From the NCBI GenBank assembly GCA_902729315.2, contig LR746267.1:377001-441000 (forward strand): a DNA stretch of 64,000 nt. The letters run 5' to 3'. Positions 51,523 to 62,606 of the stretch are shown piece by piece (within the stretch, counting starts at the first letter, position 1; the number at the start of each line of letters is the position of its first letter). The stretch comes from Spirodela intermedia. Lineage: Eukaryota; Streptophyta; Magnoliopsida; Alismatales; Araceae. Position numbers and translations under genes: made by a program. Below the pieces are notes generated by a model, which was given only the letters and a program-made list of their open reading frames with translations, was not told where the DNA came from and ran no database searches.

Positions 51523-53754
51523 TCATCTGATGCGATCATCATGGAAGGTGATGCCTCGAAGACCCTTTGCCCTCCTGGCTCTCTTAATATTTAGCGGATA
51601 ATCTAATGATGATTTTTGCCTAACATACAGGGGAAATTGCAATATAATCAATAGAACTATGTGGATTTTTCTCCATTTTAGTGCTCTTATCAGCTCAATG
51701 ATTTTCATAGTAAAATATTGCATCCATTTTTTTTTAAAATCCTTACTGGGTCCTGATGTGCCTTTATGCTACATTAGGCTGCAAGGTTTTTCAAAATATA
51801 GGGCAGAATTATAATAATAGCAATGCTGCTGATGCTGATGACGATTATGATGATGATTTCTGCCTAACATAGATTGGAAATTACTATATAATCAACAGAA
51901 AAAGTGCTTTTATCAGCTCAATGATTTTTAAAAAAAAATTCTTTACTGGGTCTTGATGTGCCTTCATGCTACATTAGGCTATAAGGTTTTTCTAAATATA
52001 GAATATAATTATAATAATAGTAATGCTGCTGCTGATGATGATGATGATGATCAAGTTTATCTCTTATAGATCATTCTATTCGGAATCCATATATATCTCT
52101 TAAAGAAGAGATGAATCTGTACAAAGTAAATGGACTGATTTCCTTATTCCATGCAACTCGATTACTATAAGAAGTAAATGAGGATTAACCTTATACTCTG
52201 ATTTATTGACTATTATCCAAATGGAAAACTGAGTCTATTTCCAGCAGTTTAATATATTCTGAGTATATTCTAATGCAGATTCAATGAAATCTGCAAGCTG
52301 GACAGCTGGTGGCTCTCTCTGTGCGAAACTTGGCGTCTGAAGAGTATGAGATCAAGCTCTGATTTGGCTCAGTTTCCTATCCTTTTCTGGATTGTTTTGA
52401 CCTGGCAGTCAATTATTTCACTTGACGGGTGGGAGGAGCTCGATGCTATCTCACTTACTGGAGCGACAAAATGGGCAGATTATGTCCTATTTGAGGTAAT
52501 AATATTTTAATATTGAATTTATTTACTCGGGATAAATATGGTTTTTCTGGGTGTCTCGGTGCCGTCCCTCCACGGATCCTATATTTTCGTTGGCATTTAT
52601 TTTTTATCTAATTTTTTTAATATCTGGGTGAATTGATTTATTGACGAAATAGAAGCCACTCCCTACATTTTTCCACCATATATCATAATTTTGCTATTTT
52701 TATATCAGGTTTATAACTTTGAAATAACATTTTTCCTTGGTGCTGCTCATTACAGCATAGAAGTTCTTCGGAAAATACCAAATTATCTGTCCGTTGACCT
52801 TAATACATATCTACATATGGTAAATAAAAATTGACCCATGATCTCATTGTGTGAAATCATAGGAAAATCACTTGAAAAAAATGGGTTCCTTGTTCCTCTC
52901 TCTCTCTCTAGATTATCTCCTTATCTCTCTTTTTTCTTTTTTTATTGGTACTTGGGCCATTCATGGGGAAGCTAAAATTTAAAGAATACCTGCCCCGTTG
53001 ACTTTTTACGTTCGTGGTTCATGCTTTCCCCTGTTTATTTTGTAGCTCGCCAGAGATCCAAGTGGGCTTCTGGACCTGCGGCAAGGTGATGGGCTAGAGA
53101 GAGAGAGAGAGAGAGAGAATGTACGTTTCTCATTCTCTCTCTCCCTTTCACTGCATCCTCTCCGTGGCTTGTTCCCTCTCTATCTTCCCCATCCCTACAG
53201 GGACCGGCCTGGACAAGACATCCCACGAGGCCGCCTCGCTGGCTCCATCATGGCGGCTCTTGCCCTTCTCAGGAAGGCAAAGGTACGACATAATCATTCG
53301 ATCCCCAACGTGCATCGACGGTCCAGATGTGCCCCATCTGAATTGTCACACACCGATAAATGACGCAAATAATCGGTGAATAAAATATCCCGGCTCATTT
53401 TTCTCGGCTTAAATAATATGCCCATTTGTGCAGTATTATAAATAAATCCTTTTTTTTCTGGGTGCTAACGGTTCCTCCCTCGCAAACAAGCAAGTCCAAG
53501 ATGTTTCTAGAGGGAGAAAACAGGATACCGCGACAATATTTCCCATGGGTTCATGCGCTAAATTAAGGAGGAGAGAGAGAGAGAGACCCGCTTGAGCCAG
53601 GGTGAAGAAAATAATCAGAGGTTCGCAAATTTCTTCCTCACAAATTTATATTTGTACATGCGGCCCCGATTCTCTCTCTCTCTCTCTCTCTAGAAGGCAT
53701 GTCTACGATTAAAGACAAGAAATGGTAGCCCATAAAAAAATAACTTTTTTTTTT
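51523..53754. other. Spacer between two convergent genes
   Basis: Contains a tandem duplication at 51605-52046 (see repeat entry). GA/CT runs lie at about 52895-52915, 53096-53119, 53572-53586 and 53671-53692. Short exon-like pieces at 53046-53085 and 53201-53281 have plausible splice sites, but their frames show nothing recognisable. Confidence 0.45.
51605..52046. repeat. Tandem ~230-bp duplication downstream of TAF1C-like gene
   Basis: Two copies share ATGATGATTT(T/C)TGCCTAACATA, TTATCAGCTCAATGATTTT, ACTGGGTC(C/T)TGATGTGCCTT, ATGCTACATTAGGCT and ATTATAATAATAG(C/T)AATGCTGCTG. Each ends in a short (GATGAT)n tract. Confidence 0.8.
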
Positions 53755-55649
53755 TCATATATGATCGACTCCGGGGGCGGGATCACAGAGCCCACCAGCT
53801 AAAGCTTCAGCTGCTCTCTGCTCATGGTGAATAGGCTGAGGATGGAGGAGGAAGGAGAGATAAGTCAACGGGAGAAGCCAACAGAAGAAGAGGAAGAGTG
53901 AAGGAGGTATGCTTTTGACCTGATAGGAAGGTTGTGTTGGGCCCAGGAGGCGGGCGTATGGATCAGCTAGAATAGCACTGATTGGATTCCGAAGGTTGAT
54001 CGGGTTGATGAAGGTGGAACCCATGGCGGCCTGGTTGACAGCCGGGAATGCGGCCGGGGGTTGACCAACCGGGAAGAAGTTCGGGAATTGGAGCCCCCCG
54101 TGAGAGGAAGGCGGCCCCACACCCATGCACGCCACCATGGGGTTGACCATCATCGCTGCCATGCCCCTCCCCATCCACATCATCTGCCCGTAATAGAAAA
54201 CTCAGTTAGTTAGTGTGAGAGAGAAAGAGAGAGAGACAGAGAGAGAGAGATGACCTGGAGCTGAAGCTGAAGGGACTTAAGGTACTCGATGGCCTCGTCA
54301 AGCATGGAAGCTTTGTCAGACTGCCGAAAATGGAAACCGAGCGGATTGGTTGTGTCGTTGACTTTCGGAGCATGGATGATCTAAGTGGTGGAGGTGGGAA
54401 GGTTTTTACCTTGTTGCAGTGGGGAATGAGCTCCTGCAGCGCCTTCATCTTCTCATTGATTCTGTCCCTTCGTCTCTGCGTACATTTCGGGAAAGAACAA
54501 TCGATTATGTCTTGAAGCCGCAGCTGGAGCAGAAATAGAAGCAGCAGCAGAAGAAGAAGAAGAAGAAGAAGAAGAAGAAGAAGAAGAAGAAGAAGAAGAA
54601 GGAGGAGGAGGAGAAGAAGAAGGTCTACCCTCTCGGCGAGGTTGTGGACTTCGGCGGCGCGGGCCCGCCGGGAGGAGGCAGATCTCCGGCGGCGCCGGCT
54701 GGCTTCCACTGATTCGCAGTCGCCCGCCTCCTGCCGCCGCCCGCCGGAGCACTGAAGGACGTGGGTCAGGCAAAGATGACAGCTTTACACACGAAAAAAA
54801 GGCTGGTGTTCAGAGAGAGGGCTAGCTAAGAACCTCTGTCAGGCATTCGGATTCGCCCGCGTCGACTCCCTTCCTCTTCTTCCCCTTCGGGCCGTTGGTC
54901 TCTGCCTCTTCCCTCTTGCTGCTGGAGCTCTCCTCCGCCTGGTTTCTCATCCCCTCTCCTCCTCTTCCGCCTTTTCCTTCTCCTTCTTCTTCTTCTTCTT
55001 CTTCTTCTTCTTCTTCTTCTTCTTCTTCTTGTCCTCGTTCTCCTCTTCCTCTTCCTCCTGCTTCTCCTTCTCCTCCTCCTCCGCCTACGCTGTCCACGCC
55101 CTCCTTCAAGCCAGGGACAGAAGGCAGGCTGAAGACGTAGTCTCCAAACACGGCGCCATCTTCTTCCTCCGCCGCCGCCACAGCCGCGCCGTGCTTTGCG
55201 AGACCTTCTTGCTCCGCCGCCGGGAGCCCGTAGAACTCCGGGCAGAAGTCCCCGTCCAAGGAATCCTCTATCGAGTAGTGGAGCCACGTGGCGGTTTCTC
55301 GCTCATCTTCTTCCCTGATCGAGCCCTCGAAGGGATCCCTGTACTTGGGATTAGCCTCGGTCTTTTGGAAGTTCTTGGCTTCGCTGAGCGAAGCCGCCGC
55401 CCTCCGCTGCGTCTGGCTGTTCATAACGATGCCGCCTTTCTGCCAGGAGAGCTCCACAAGATCATCGTCCATGCTGCTAAGATAACAAGAACCAGATGAA
55501 GCAGAGATTTTTTTTTAAAAGGGTTCCTTCCTCCTGCAATGATTCACCTGTAAATGAAATTCGGAGGGTACCCACCTGGGAAATCTCCTCTGATGGAGAG
55601 ATCCATAGCCGTCCTCCATGCTCCCGCCATGGACATGGTAGTAGTTCAT
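53755..55649 (-). CDS. Phytochrome-interacting factor-type bHLH transcription factor
   Basis: Nuclear DNA-binding protein of the PIF/PIL subgroup, which binds active phytochrome B and G-box DNA to promote dark or shade growth. Seven exons: 55576-55649, 54834-55476, 54629-54751, 54410-54475, 54255-54320, 53920-54183 and 53755-53835. They give 438 residues. The active-phytochrome-binding motif is at 31-46 (LVELSWQKGGIVMNSQ, against the usual ELLW.NGQVV..SQ). A Glu run of about 15 is at roughly residues 165-180. The bHLH is at about 268-324: RAAEVHNLAERRRRDRINEK with the His-Glu-Arg G-box contacts, then KALQELIPHCNK and SDKASMLDEAIEYLKSLQLQ. The C-terminal Met-rich tail (MMWMGRGMAAMM) is PIF4/5-like. 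Intron positions inside the bHLH are those usual for PIFs. Poly-Glu and (CTT)n expansions are unusual. No separate phytochrome A motif was seen. Confidence 0.92.
54546..54612 (-). repeat. (GAA)n tract in PIF intron 3
   Basis: About 20 uninterrupted GAA triplets, merging into GGA triplets, fill most of the 153-bp intron between the two basic-region exons. On the transcribed strand this is a (CTT)n polypyrimidine stretch immediately after the donor. Confidence 0.95.
54982..55031 (-). repeat. Triplet repeat coding for poly-Glu in PIF exon 2
   Basis: (TTC)n on the plus strand, read as GAA/GAG on the coding strand, encodes about 15 consecutive Glu residues. It is a pure microsatellite inside coding sequence and hence likely length-variable. 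Confidence 0.95.
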
Positions 55650-55660
55650 CCTGTCAGCAT
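55646..55660 (-). promoter_or_regulatory. Four-codon uORF overlapping the PIF start codon
   Basis: The minus-strand leader exon, after an acceptor ending at 55676, contains ATG CTG ACA GGA TGA. The stop codon overlaps the main initiation codon as ATGA. This arrangement is known to allow termination-reinitiation. It is the only upstream ATG in this leader exon. Confidence 0.6.
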
Positions 55661-55675
55661 ATGAAGCTCCTCCGC

Positions 55676-56852
55676 CTAGAAACATCACCACAATTGGAGA
55701 CATCAGTCAAGCAACGAGAAGATGAAGATCATAAGAAGTGGGAGGAACGGAGGAGACCCTGAAGCGATTTCGAAACCCACGCGGAAGAACACTCTGGCGA
55801 TGTCTGCAATGCGGCAGAGAAGAGGGATATGGCGGGGGAGAGGAAATCCGGGGCTAGAAGATGAATCCCAGGCCGAGGAGATCGCCAAATCTCTGTTCAT
55901 TCATCCCCGCGGAGATGGCAGAAAAAGAATTGGAGCAGGGGGAGGAGAGATCTCCGATTCCCAGACCCGCAGGCCGGAGGAGACGATTAGAACCACCGAA
56001 TCCTCAGAAAAACTGTGGAACAGCGAGCAAGGAAACCAGATAGCAGGAGGCGTATACCTTGTTCGCTTCTCCAGCCCTCCTCCTCCTCCTCCCCTTCACC
56101 CACTGCAAATGATACCGATCTCCAGCCCTCTCTCTCTCTCTGTCTCTCTCTCTCTCTCTACCGCTCTGTCTTACTGCAAATGATACCTCCCCCACCCCCC
56201 CTGCGGCGGCGACGTTCATCTCTCTATACCCCGAAGTGGAAGGAAAAGACCCACGTGTCAGGCAAAGGGCCGATCAGCCGCAGTACCTGTTCGGACCACT
56301 CCTAATGTCCCTGTCCTTCCGTCAAGTCCAGAATGAGCCCCAGCAAGCAGTTCTTACAGCGCCGCTCGGGCATTATTTCCACAGGGCTTCTTCTTCCCCC
56401 ACGAAAACCCTGGAACGGGCGTCATTGTGATCGCAGCGACGAATAATCGCTCGTCTGAGCATCCTAGATGCCGCTTGGTCCGCGAAATCGCCGCCGGAAT
56501 CGCCCAAATCGCAAGAACAGGAGCAGGATAAGATGATTTCCTCATGAAAGTTCGCAGCCTTATGAGAAATCCGTCCGATTTATGAGGAAGAAGAAGAGAT
56601 CACCATCTGATTGAATCATGGGTTTGACGTTGCTACGTAACGGAAAGGACCCTTCTTAGCGATAAGGGAATTTCCCATTATCCAGGATTCGATTGAGGAC
56701 AAGGAGCGCGTCGCCCTCTGTGTGGTCCTGCTCTTCGGGAGGGAGGGTGGGTGGGAGCGGACACAGATCATTGATTTCCTGGGGTCCAGGTGCAGGGAAT
56801 CTGAGAAGCCCATCGGTGAGTCTTAATCTCTTCATCTTCTCTGATAATCCTC

Positions 56853-56884
<32 letters not shown>

Positions 56885-57243
56885 CCTCTCTCCGTCTCCC
56901 TCTCTCTCGATAGAATGGTAGTAAGAGACGGGGAGAATTAGAGGAAGAGGGTTGCAGTGTATCTATCGTCTGGAGCATTCACTGCAGCCCACGAGATGTT
57001 CGTTAGTTGTCCCGTCTCTGGCCGGATTTATATGAATAAATAATTTTTAGTGTATGATCCCGACAGCCTGATTGGGATCGGCTCATCTCCGCCGGATCCG
57101 CCGCTGCCTGGTGCTCGGATTGGTCGAGATCATCCAACCCACCGCCGCCCGTCGTGGGAGGGCCCGTAGCTCCTTCGTCGCGTAGAGATAAGGCCTCCAA
57201 CCATGAGAGAGAGAGAGAGAGAGAGAAGAAAGAGGGAATAGAG

Positions 57244-57283
<40 letters not shown>

Positions 57284-57690
57284 GGAATAGAGAGAGAGAA
57301 AGAGAGAGAGGGCTCCTTCAAGCAAGCTTTTTCTTGACGGCGAAAGTTAGTGGGGGAGGTCTGCTTTTAGCTCGCCGCCGCCCTTTTTGCCGTCGGCCGT
57401 CAGGAACAGGGGAAGCCCACATGGTGAGGCCAACGGGGGCGAGTGCCCACATCCCGATCTCGCCCAATGGCGGCGGGGATTCTTACCATAAATGTCATAC
57501 TTTTTCGCCGCCATTTAAACCCTTTGAGCAGACAGCATCCATGATCGACACGTTTACTGGGTGAAACTCGGCACCTTTGCTGGGTTCTCCCTGCACCCAC
57601 TGATTTGATTGTTCCGGCTTCCAGCGGGTTTCTTCGGAAAGTTGGAACCAATTCTCCCCCCGGATCCTCCTCATCATTCTCCTTTCAGCG
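55676..57690. other. PIF promoter and leader region with CT/GA tracts
   Basis: A leader acceptor at 55676 implies a non-coding first exon somewhere in about 55750-56230. (CT)n occurs near 56130-56160 and 56850-56912, and (GA)n at about 57203-57312. The CT and GA blocks are potential inverted-repeat arms. No coding sequence was recognised. Confidence 0.45.
56252..56257. promoter_or_regulatory. G-box upstream of PIF gene
   Basis: CACGTG in the context CCCACGTGTCA, about 600 bp upstream of the PIF start codon. It is the core binding site of PIF and HY5 proteins, so auto- or cross-regulation by light signalling is possible. Confidence 0.5.
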
Positions 57691-57704
57691 ATTTCCTGTT
57701 TTAG

Positions 57705-58208
57705 AAGGAAAAGAAACCCTAGAAGTAGAAGTAGAAGAAGAAGAAACCCTAGAAGAAACCCTGGAAGAATAAGAAGAAGAAGAAGAAGAAACCCTAGAAG
57801 AAACCCTGGAAGAATAAGAAGAAGAAACCCTAGAAGAAACCCTGAAAGAATAAGAAGAAACCCTAGAAGAAACCCTGAAAGAATAAGAAGAAGAAACCCT
57901 AGAAGAAACCCTGAAAGAATAAGAAGAAGAAACCCTATAAGAAACCCTGGAAGAATAAGAAGAAGAAGAAGAAGAAACCCTGGAAGAATAAGAAGAAACC
58001 CTAGAAAAAACCCTGGAAGAATAAGAAGTAGAAACCCTAGAAGAAACCCTGGAAGAAACCCTGGAAGAATAAGAAGAAGAAACCCTAGAAAAAACCCTGG
58101 AAGAATAAGAAGAAGAAGAAGAAGAAACCCTGGAAGAATAAGAAGAAGAAGAAGAAGAAGAAACCCTAGAAGAATAAGAAGAAGAAGAAGAAACCCTAGA
58201 TGAAGAAG
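57705..58208. repeat. Minisatellite of AAACCCTAG (telo-box) and GAA units
   Basis: A ~500-bp array built from GAAACCCTAGAA, GAAACCCTGGAA and GAATAAGAAGAA modules, with variable (GAA)n spacers. By eye it has about eleven AAACCCTAG, one AAACCCTAT and about a dozen AAACCCTGG/A copies. AAACCCTA is the plant telo-box. On the minus strand the array happens to stay open (57495-58295), giving Leu/Phe/Gly repeats that I do not regard as a gene. Confidence 0.9.
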
Positions 58209-58209
58209 G

Positions 58210-58783
58210 AGGCGCTTGACTGGTTCTGTGGATGGGCATCTTCCCAGTTGTGCCAAGTGTCTGAGTCTGCTAGATTCCATCCAACCCCCACCCATCCTCT
58301 GTGGATCAGAAGAAAGATCCTGCCATGGTCATCTTTACTCTCGGGTCGCTTGAGGTCAAATCAAGAACATGTGACTGCGAACGTATCTCATGATGCCATT
58401 GTTGGATAGTATTAGATAAATAATAACAATGATAGTATCATTGAGCAAATATGTAGCCTTTCATTGAGCAAGAATCTTGATAAATAGGCTTTTTATATTA
58501 CTGAGCATTAAACAATCTCAGAGAGCACCAGCTTTGGCGGGCCGATGGGATTCTCCTTCTCCAACTTTTCTAAAGCAGAGGCTACAGCTGCAGATTCTGC
58601 TATCTCTCTGGACGACTCCTCTCGGGCGGGGCCCACATTTAGTGGACCCAAAATCGGATATCAGAATCTGGGTTAGAACCATAAATTTTCCAAATTTAGG
58701 AAATAATGTGGGCTCTGTTCTTGGCGTTGACCACATAGGACTCTGTGGATCTGTAACATTCTGTGTAGAAGAGAATGGAGGAG
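58210..58783. other. Spacer and 3' region of the aldo-keto reductase
   Basis: No coding sequence. 58480-58783 is probably the 3' untranslated region of the minus-strand reductase. No clear repeat was seen. Confidence 0.4.
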
Positions 58784-61303
58784 CTACAATTTTTCCACGG
58801 GGAACCCGATGACTGGCTTTGTTCTTGAAGCTATTGATCGGAGCTCTGCGACCTCGTCATCCGACAATCTCCATCCGAGGGCACCCGCAAACTCCCTCGC
58901 CTGCTCGGCGTTCTTGGCGCCTGGAATCGGCAGGACGTTCTCTTGGCACAGCAGCCAGTTCAGCACCACCTACGGAAGGAGAAAGATGTCAGCGGCTAAA
59001 TCTGTGATGCGGGATCATGAGGCATTCACACATAACTGCAGGAGCCGGGTGGAGGGTAAAATGTCAATGGTTGGTGGGTTGACCTCGATGGGTAGGGGAT
59101 TCTGTCTCTGAAGTTGACCTCAGTGGTTGATCGTCACAGTGGATAGAATCACAGTAGAGTACAACATATGTTGGGGTCTTTGTGGCAAAAGGAACAGGAT
59201 GCCAACTGTGGTTGACCTTGAAGCAAGATGGCTCTGTTTCTAAATATGGCTCGCGTTGACCTTTACAGTGGATAGAAGCAGAGTAGACTGATTGGTGCAA
59301 GACATATCCTACCTGTGTTGGAGTTTTGCTGTAGCTCAGCCCAATTTCCTTGATTCGGGCAATTAGAGGTTCAAGCTGCATAATATAGCAGATAAATAAG
59401 TAAAATAAATAAATAAATAAATAAATATTTAATTTAGCAAAATAGATTTAGTTCCACCTTTGTGAGGAATTCGGGGGTGTAGATCCGACCTCGAGGGCCA
59501 GTAGGTGGATTAGCTGCGGTGTACTTGCCGCTGAGGATCCCTGAAAAAAGAAGTCCACCTTTCCTTATTTAGAAAATTGCAATCGATATCGTGCATTAAT
59601 CCGCTTATAATAAGCTGGGAATAATTTCCTTTTATAGCAAAAGCACAGTTTACATCTAAGCCGCGAGTAATTTCCCACAATATTCACCGCTGAATGGAAC
59701 AGATTAAAGAGAAAAAATCTATCAAATATATAAATATGAAGCTAGAGGATGTCAAAAGAGACACCCAGTTATATTAGGGTTCTAAAAATAAATAAATAAA
59801 ATAAATGCAACCTTGGGCAATTGGCGAATATGCAATCAAAGAGACACCCAGTTCATCACAGGTTGCCTTCACACCATTTTCTTCAGGGAGCCTGTAAATG
59901 AGGCTGTAGTTGACCTGGTTCACCGCCAGAGGGATCCCTCTCTTCTTGAGTTGACTGTGAGCATCTCTGAGACGTTTCTCTGTCTCACAAAGCGGCAAAA
60001 TTTTGGTTTCCAATAGCATGCTTTTGATTAATATTAAGCAGGATTAAGCCTGAAAATGCGAGTTACCGCTGTAATTGGAGACCCCCACAGCCTTCACTAG
60101 CCCCTGTTCAACGGCATCTCCAAGGCCATCGATGTAGCCTGGCAAAATCATGAAGAACAGTCCATGGCAGATCTCCAGACGCATCACTATACAAATAATT
60201 GAGGGAGAAAATAGTATTTAAATGTGGAAAAAAAAAGAGGGTAGCCAGGTCAACCTTCATTCCCCCATATTCCTGGCCTGCAGATGATCACCAGCAGATT
60301 CATGTTACCCACCAGTTAAATAAATGGCGAAGAAAAAATGAGGTGGGGGAAGATATCAGACCAGTGAAGCTGGTAGAGATCAACAGAGGAAAGACCGAGG
60401 CGGGAGAGGGAGCCTTTCAGGGCGGAGACCACGCTTTGGCGGCCCAATCTCCAGGGGAGAGCGGCGAATTTCGTAGCAATCGCAATCTCATTCAAATCAC
60501 TTATTTTCCTCTCTTTGATGAACCTGATTCATCGGCAAATAAATAAAAAGATTGTAATGAGCATCGGAAGAACATGGGTTTAAGTGATTGGTTCTTTTTT
60601 TATGTAAAAATTAATACCTTCCGATTAAAGTTTCTGAATTGATGGCCCCCGAGAACTGAAAAAAGAACGAACAGAAAATAAAAGTTATTGAAAAAAAATA
60701 TATTTTTTCATGAAGATCATGAAGCAGATGAAGAGAGAACGGGTAGAACTCTGGGTACCTACCCCTGCACCATACACTTCGGCAGTGTCAAAGAAAGTAA
60801 TGCCGGAGTCAATGCTGGCATCAAATGCCCCTTTTGCGTCCTTTAATTTTCTGTCTGAAATATTTTTGAAAAAAAATAAAGATGAACACATCAAATGCCC
60901 CAAGCACTACTACTATCAACAGATGCTCGGTAGAGGACGATGATATGAGAAATAATTTAAAAAATGTGGACTAATTTATGCGTAAAAATCTAAGAAAATA
61001 TATTAATGGAGGTTATAAGAAGCCTGTTCTTCAACTGGTGAGTCCTCCGGTTACGGCATGGAGTGAAGGCGTTCATTGGGGCTTACCGTTCCATTGGAGA
61101 TCGTTCCAGTAGGTGGTATCGCCCCAGGCCCAGGCGCCGATCCCCAGCTTGGTGACCTTCAGATCAGACCCTCCGAGCTTCACCTTCTCCTCCTCCCCCT
61201 CTTTCTTCGGAGCAGCGATCCCCTGGGAAGCGAGCGCTCTCGCCCGGTGGCCAGTTCTGCAGCGCGGGACGAAGAATCCGGCGATGCTTATGTGCGCTGC
61301 CAT
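58784..61303 (-). CDS. Plastid aldo-keto reductase (At1g06690-like)
   Basis: NAD(P)H-dependent oxidoreductase of the aldo-keto reductase superfamily. Plant homologues are plastoglobule or thylakoid-associated and linked to stress or vitamin B6-type metabolism. Ten exons: 61087-61303, 60763-60854, 60618-60655, 60362-60523, 60255-60277, 60067-60138, 59812-59979, 59458-59540, 59313-59375 and 58784-58969. They join in frame into 367 residues (Arabidopsis about 377). After a transit-type N-terminus come [20 protein letters not shown] and [11 protein letters not shown]. The catalytic tetrad is Asp95, Tyr100, Lys134 ([10 protein letters not shown]) and His169 (LYQLHW). Then come [42 protein letters not shown] and GFPVEKL. 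Exon 5 is only 23 nt. The ATG at 61303 fits a plastid leader; an in-frame ATG at 61354 would add 17 residues. The RERKERYPGAE loop is shorter here ([10 protein letters not shown]). Confidence 0.94.
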
Positions 61304-62606
61304 GGAGAATCCTCTTTTCTTCTCTTCTCCCAGGCAACGGGCTCTATGGAGCAAGAATCTCGAGCTTGGGGACCTTCAACCAGACCCTCACGAGCAGAAG
61401 ACAGATTCAGAGAAGAACTCGAAGAGAACCCTCTGAATTTATTGGCAGGAAGAGAACCCTCACGAGCATGGTGTTCCCCTGTGTCTCTACCACAGTCTTT
61501 ACCTGAACCGCTCGCTGATGGAGCGCCAGAATCGCACCTCGTGTGAGGCTGCCTTCCACAGAAAGAATTTTTTTGTTTTTTCTCTTTCCCCGGTTTCAAC
61601 TTAACCTTCCAATCAGTAGATATAAACTATTGGACTCTAATTATTTTCAAAACAAGATCATAGATAATATATATATGCATATATATAGAGAGAGAGAGCG
61701 TTGACGTTTGTCACATGTGGACAGAAGAACGGAAAATCCAATGCTGCGAGAATGCTCAAATGATTATATCTTAAGGCCTGGGAGCCCCCGAGGAGTAGAA
61801 GAGAGGGAATCGGGATGGTGGGGACGACGGGGATCGCCGGCGGCGGGTTCAGGCCGCCGAAAGGGATCATCAGGACGGCGGGGTTCGTCGGCAGCGGCGA
61901 CAGCGTCGGGTTGGGTGGCGGAAGCAGCTGAAATAGAGACAGCATCAGAGAGAGAGAGAGGGAGAGATCCCACGCAAGAACAAGAATGAGATTACCATCC
62001 AGATCCAGGGATCATCACCTTGACGAAAGAGGTATGGAATTCAGATGGGCTCCGGTCCCAAGGAGGGGGTCAAGCAGTTCAAGTCTTTCGGGAGTAGGAA
62101 GGTCAGCCGCCATTCTTCACGACGAAACAGCCGCCTGGATCGTGGACCTCTCGAAATCAATAGGGCGTCGGCTCACCGTTATCCGAGGAGACCGTTATCA
62201 CTTATTTTCGGCCCATCCTCTCTCTCTCTCTCACTCCCCTCTCTCGCACATCCTTTCTAAACCGCTTGAGTCCCTTAGGTGAGTCAGCCCCCTGAGAGAA
62301 TGAGAGAGAGAAAAATGGCCCGAACGAGGAAGGACTTAGTGGCCTTTTAGGAACGACGATGTGGACGAGAGAGAGAGAGAGAGAGAGAGAGAGCCCAAAA
62401 ACAAGAAACTTTGTAGCCTTTTACCACAAAGTAACGCCATACTTTTAGACCGACTTTCTTCTCGTGCTTATCAATTGACACAACCCAAGTGGGTCTACTG
62501 CTTGGTTTTGACTGTTAGACTCCTGCCGGTTATTATACATACAGGGTACTCGGCAACCAGCTCCCTTGCAGTCGACAACGTAATGAACTTACCACATATG
62601 ACATAA
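61304..62606. other. Upstream flank of the aldo-keto reductase
   Basis: 61335-61455 carries text copied from the exon-1 region (see duplication entry). 61770-61945 contains two overlapping minus-strand open frames rich in Pro, preceded by an acceptor-like TCTATTTCAG. I could not recognise a protein. (GA)n is at 61687-61698, 61949-61962 and 62366-62393, and CT at 62219-62230. Confidence 0.4.
61335..61455 (+). repeat. Segment duplicated in inverted form at 63415-63550
   Basis: Shares GGAGCAAGAATCTCGAGCTT, GGGGACCTTC, CAGACCCTC, ACGAGCAGAAGACAGATTCA and GAGAAGAACTCGAAGAGA with the reverse complement of 63415-63550. The distal copy also keeps CCCTCCGAGCTT plus a TCTCCTCCTCC run. These match the antisense of reductase exon 1 (61165-61200), pointing to an exon-derived origin. 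Confidence 0.75.

Noticed and set aside
53046-53281. Possible short exons between the TAF1C-like gene and the PIF gene
   Set aside because: Splice-like borders exist, but the peptides (LARDPSGLLDLRQ and RGRLAGSIMAALALLRK) match no family I know and no start or end exon was found.
57495-58295. 266-codon minus-strand open frame
   Set aside because: It is a translation of the AAACCCTAG/GAA minisatellite (Leu/Phe/Gly repeats), with no conserved domain and composition explained by the repeat.
61764-61973. Pro-rich minus-strand open frames
   Set aside because: Two overlapping frames are both open, typical of GC-rich low-complexity DNA; no start exon or homologue recognised.
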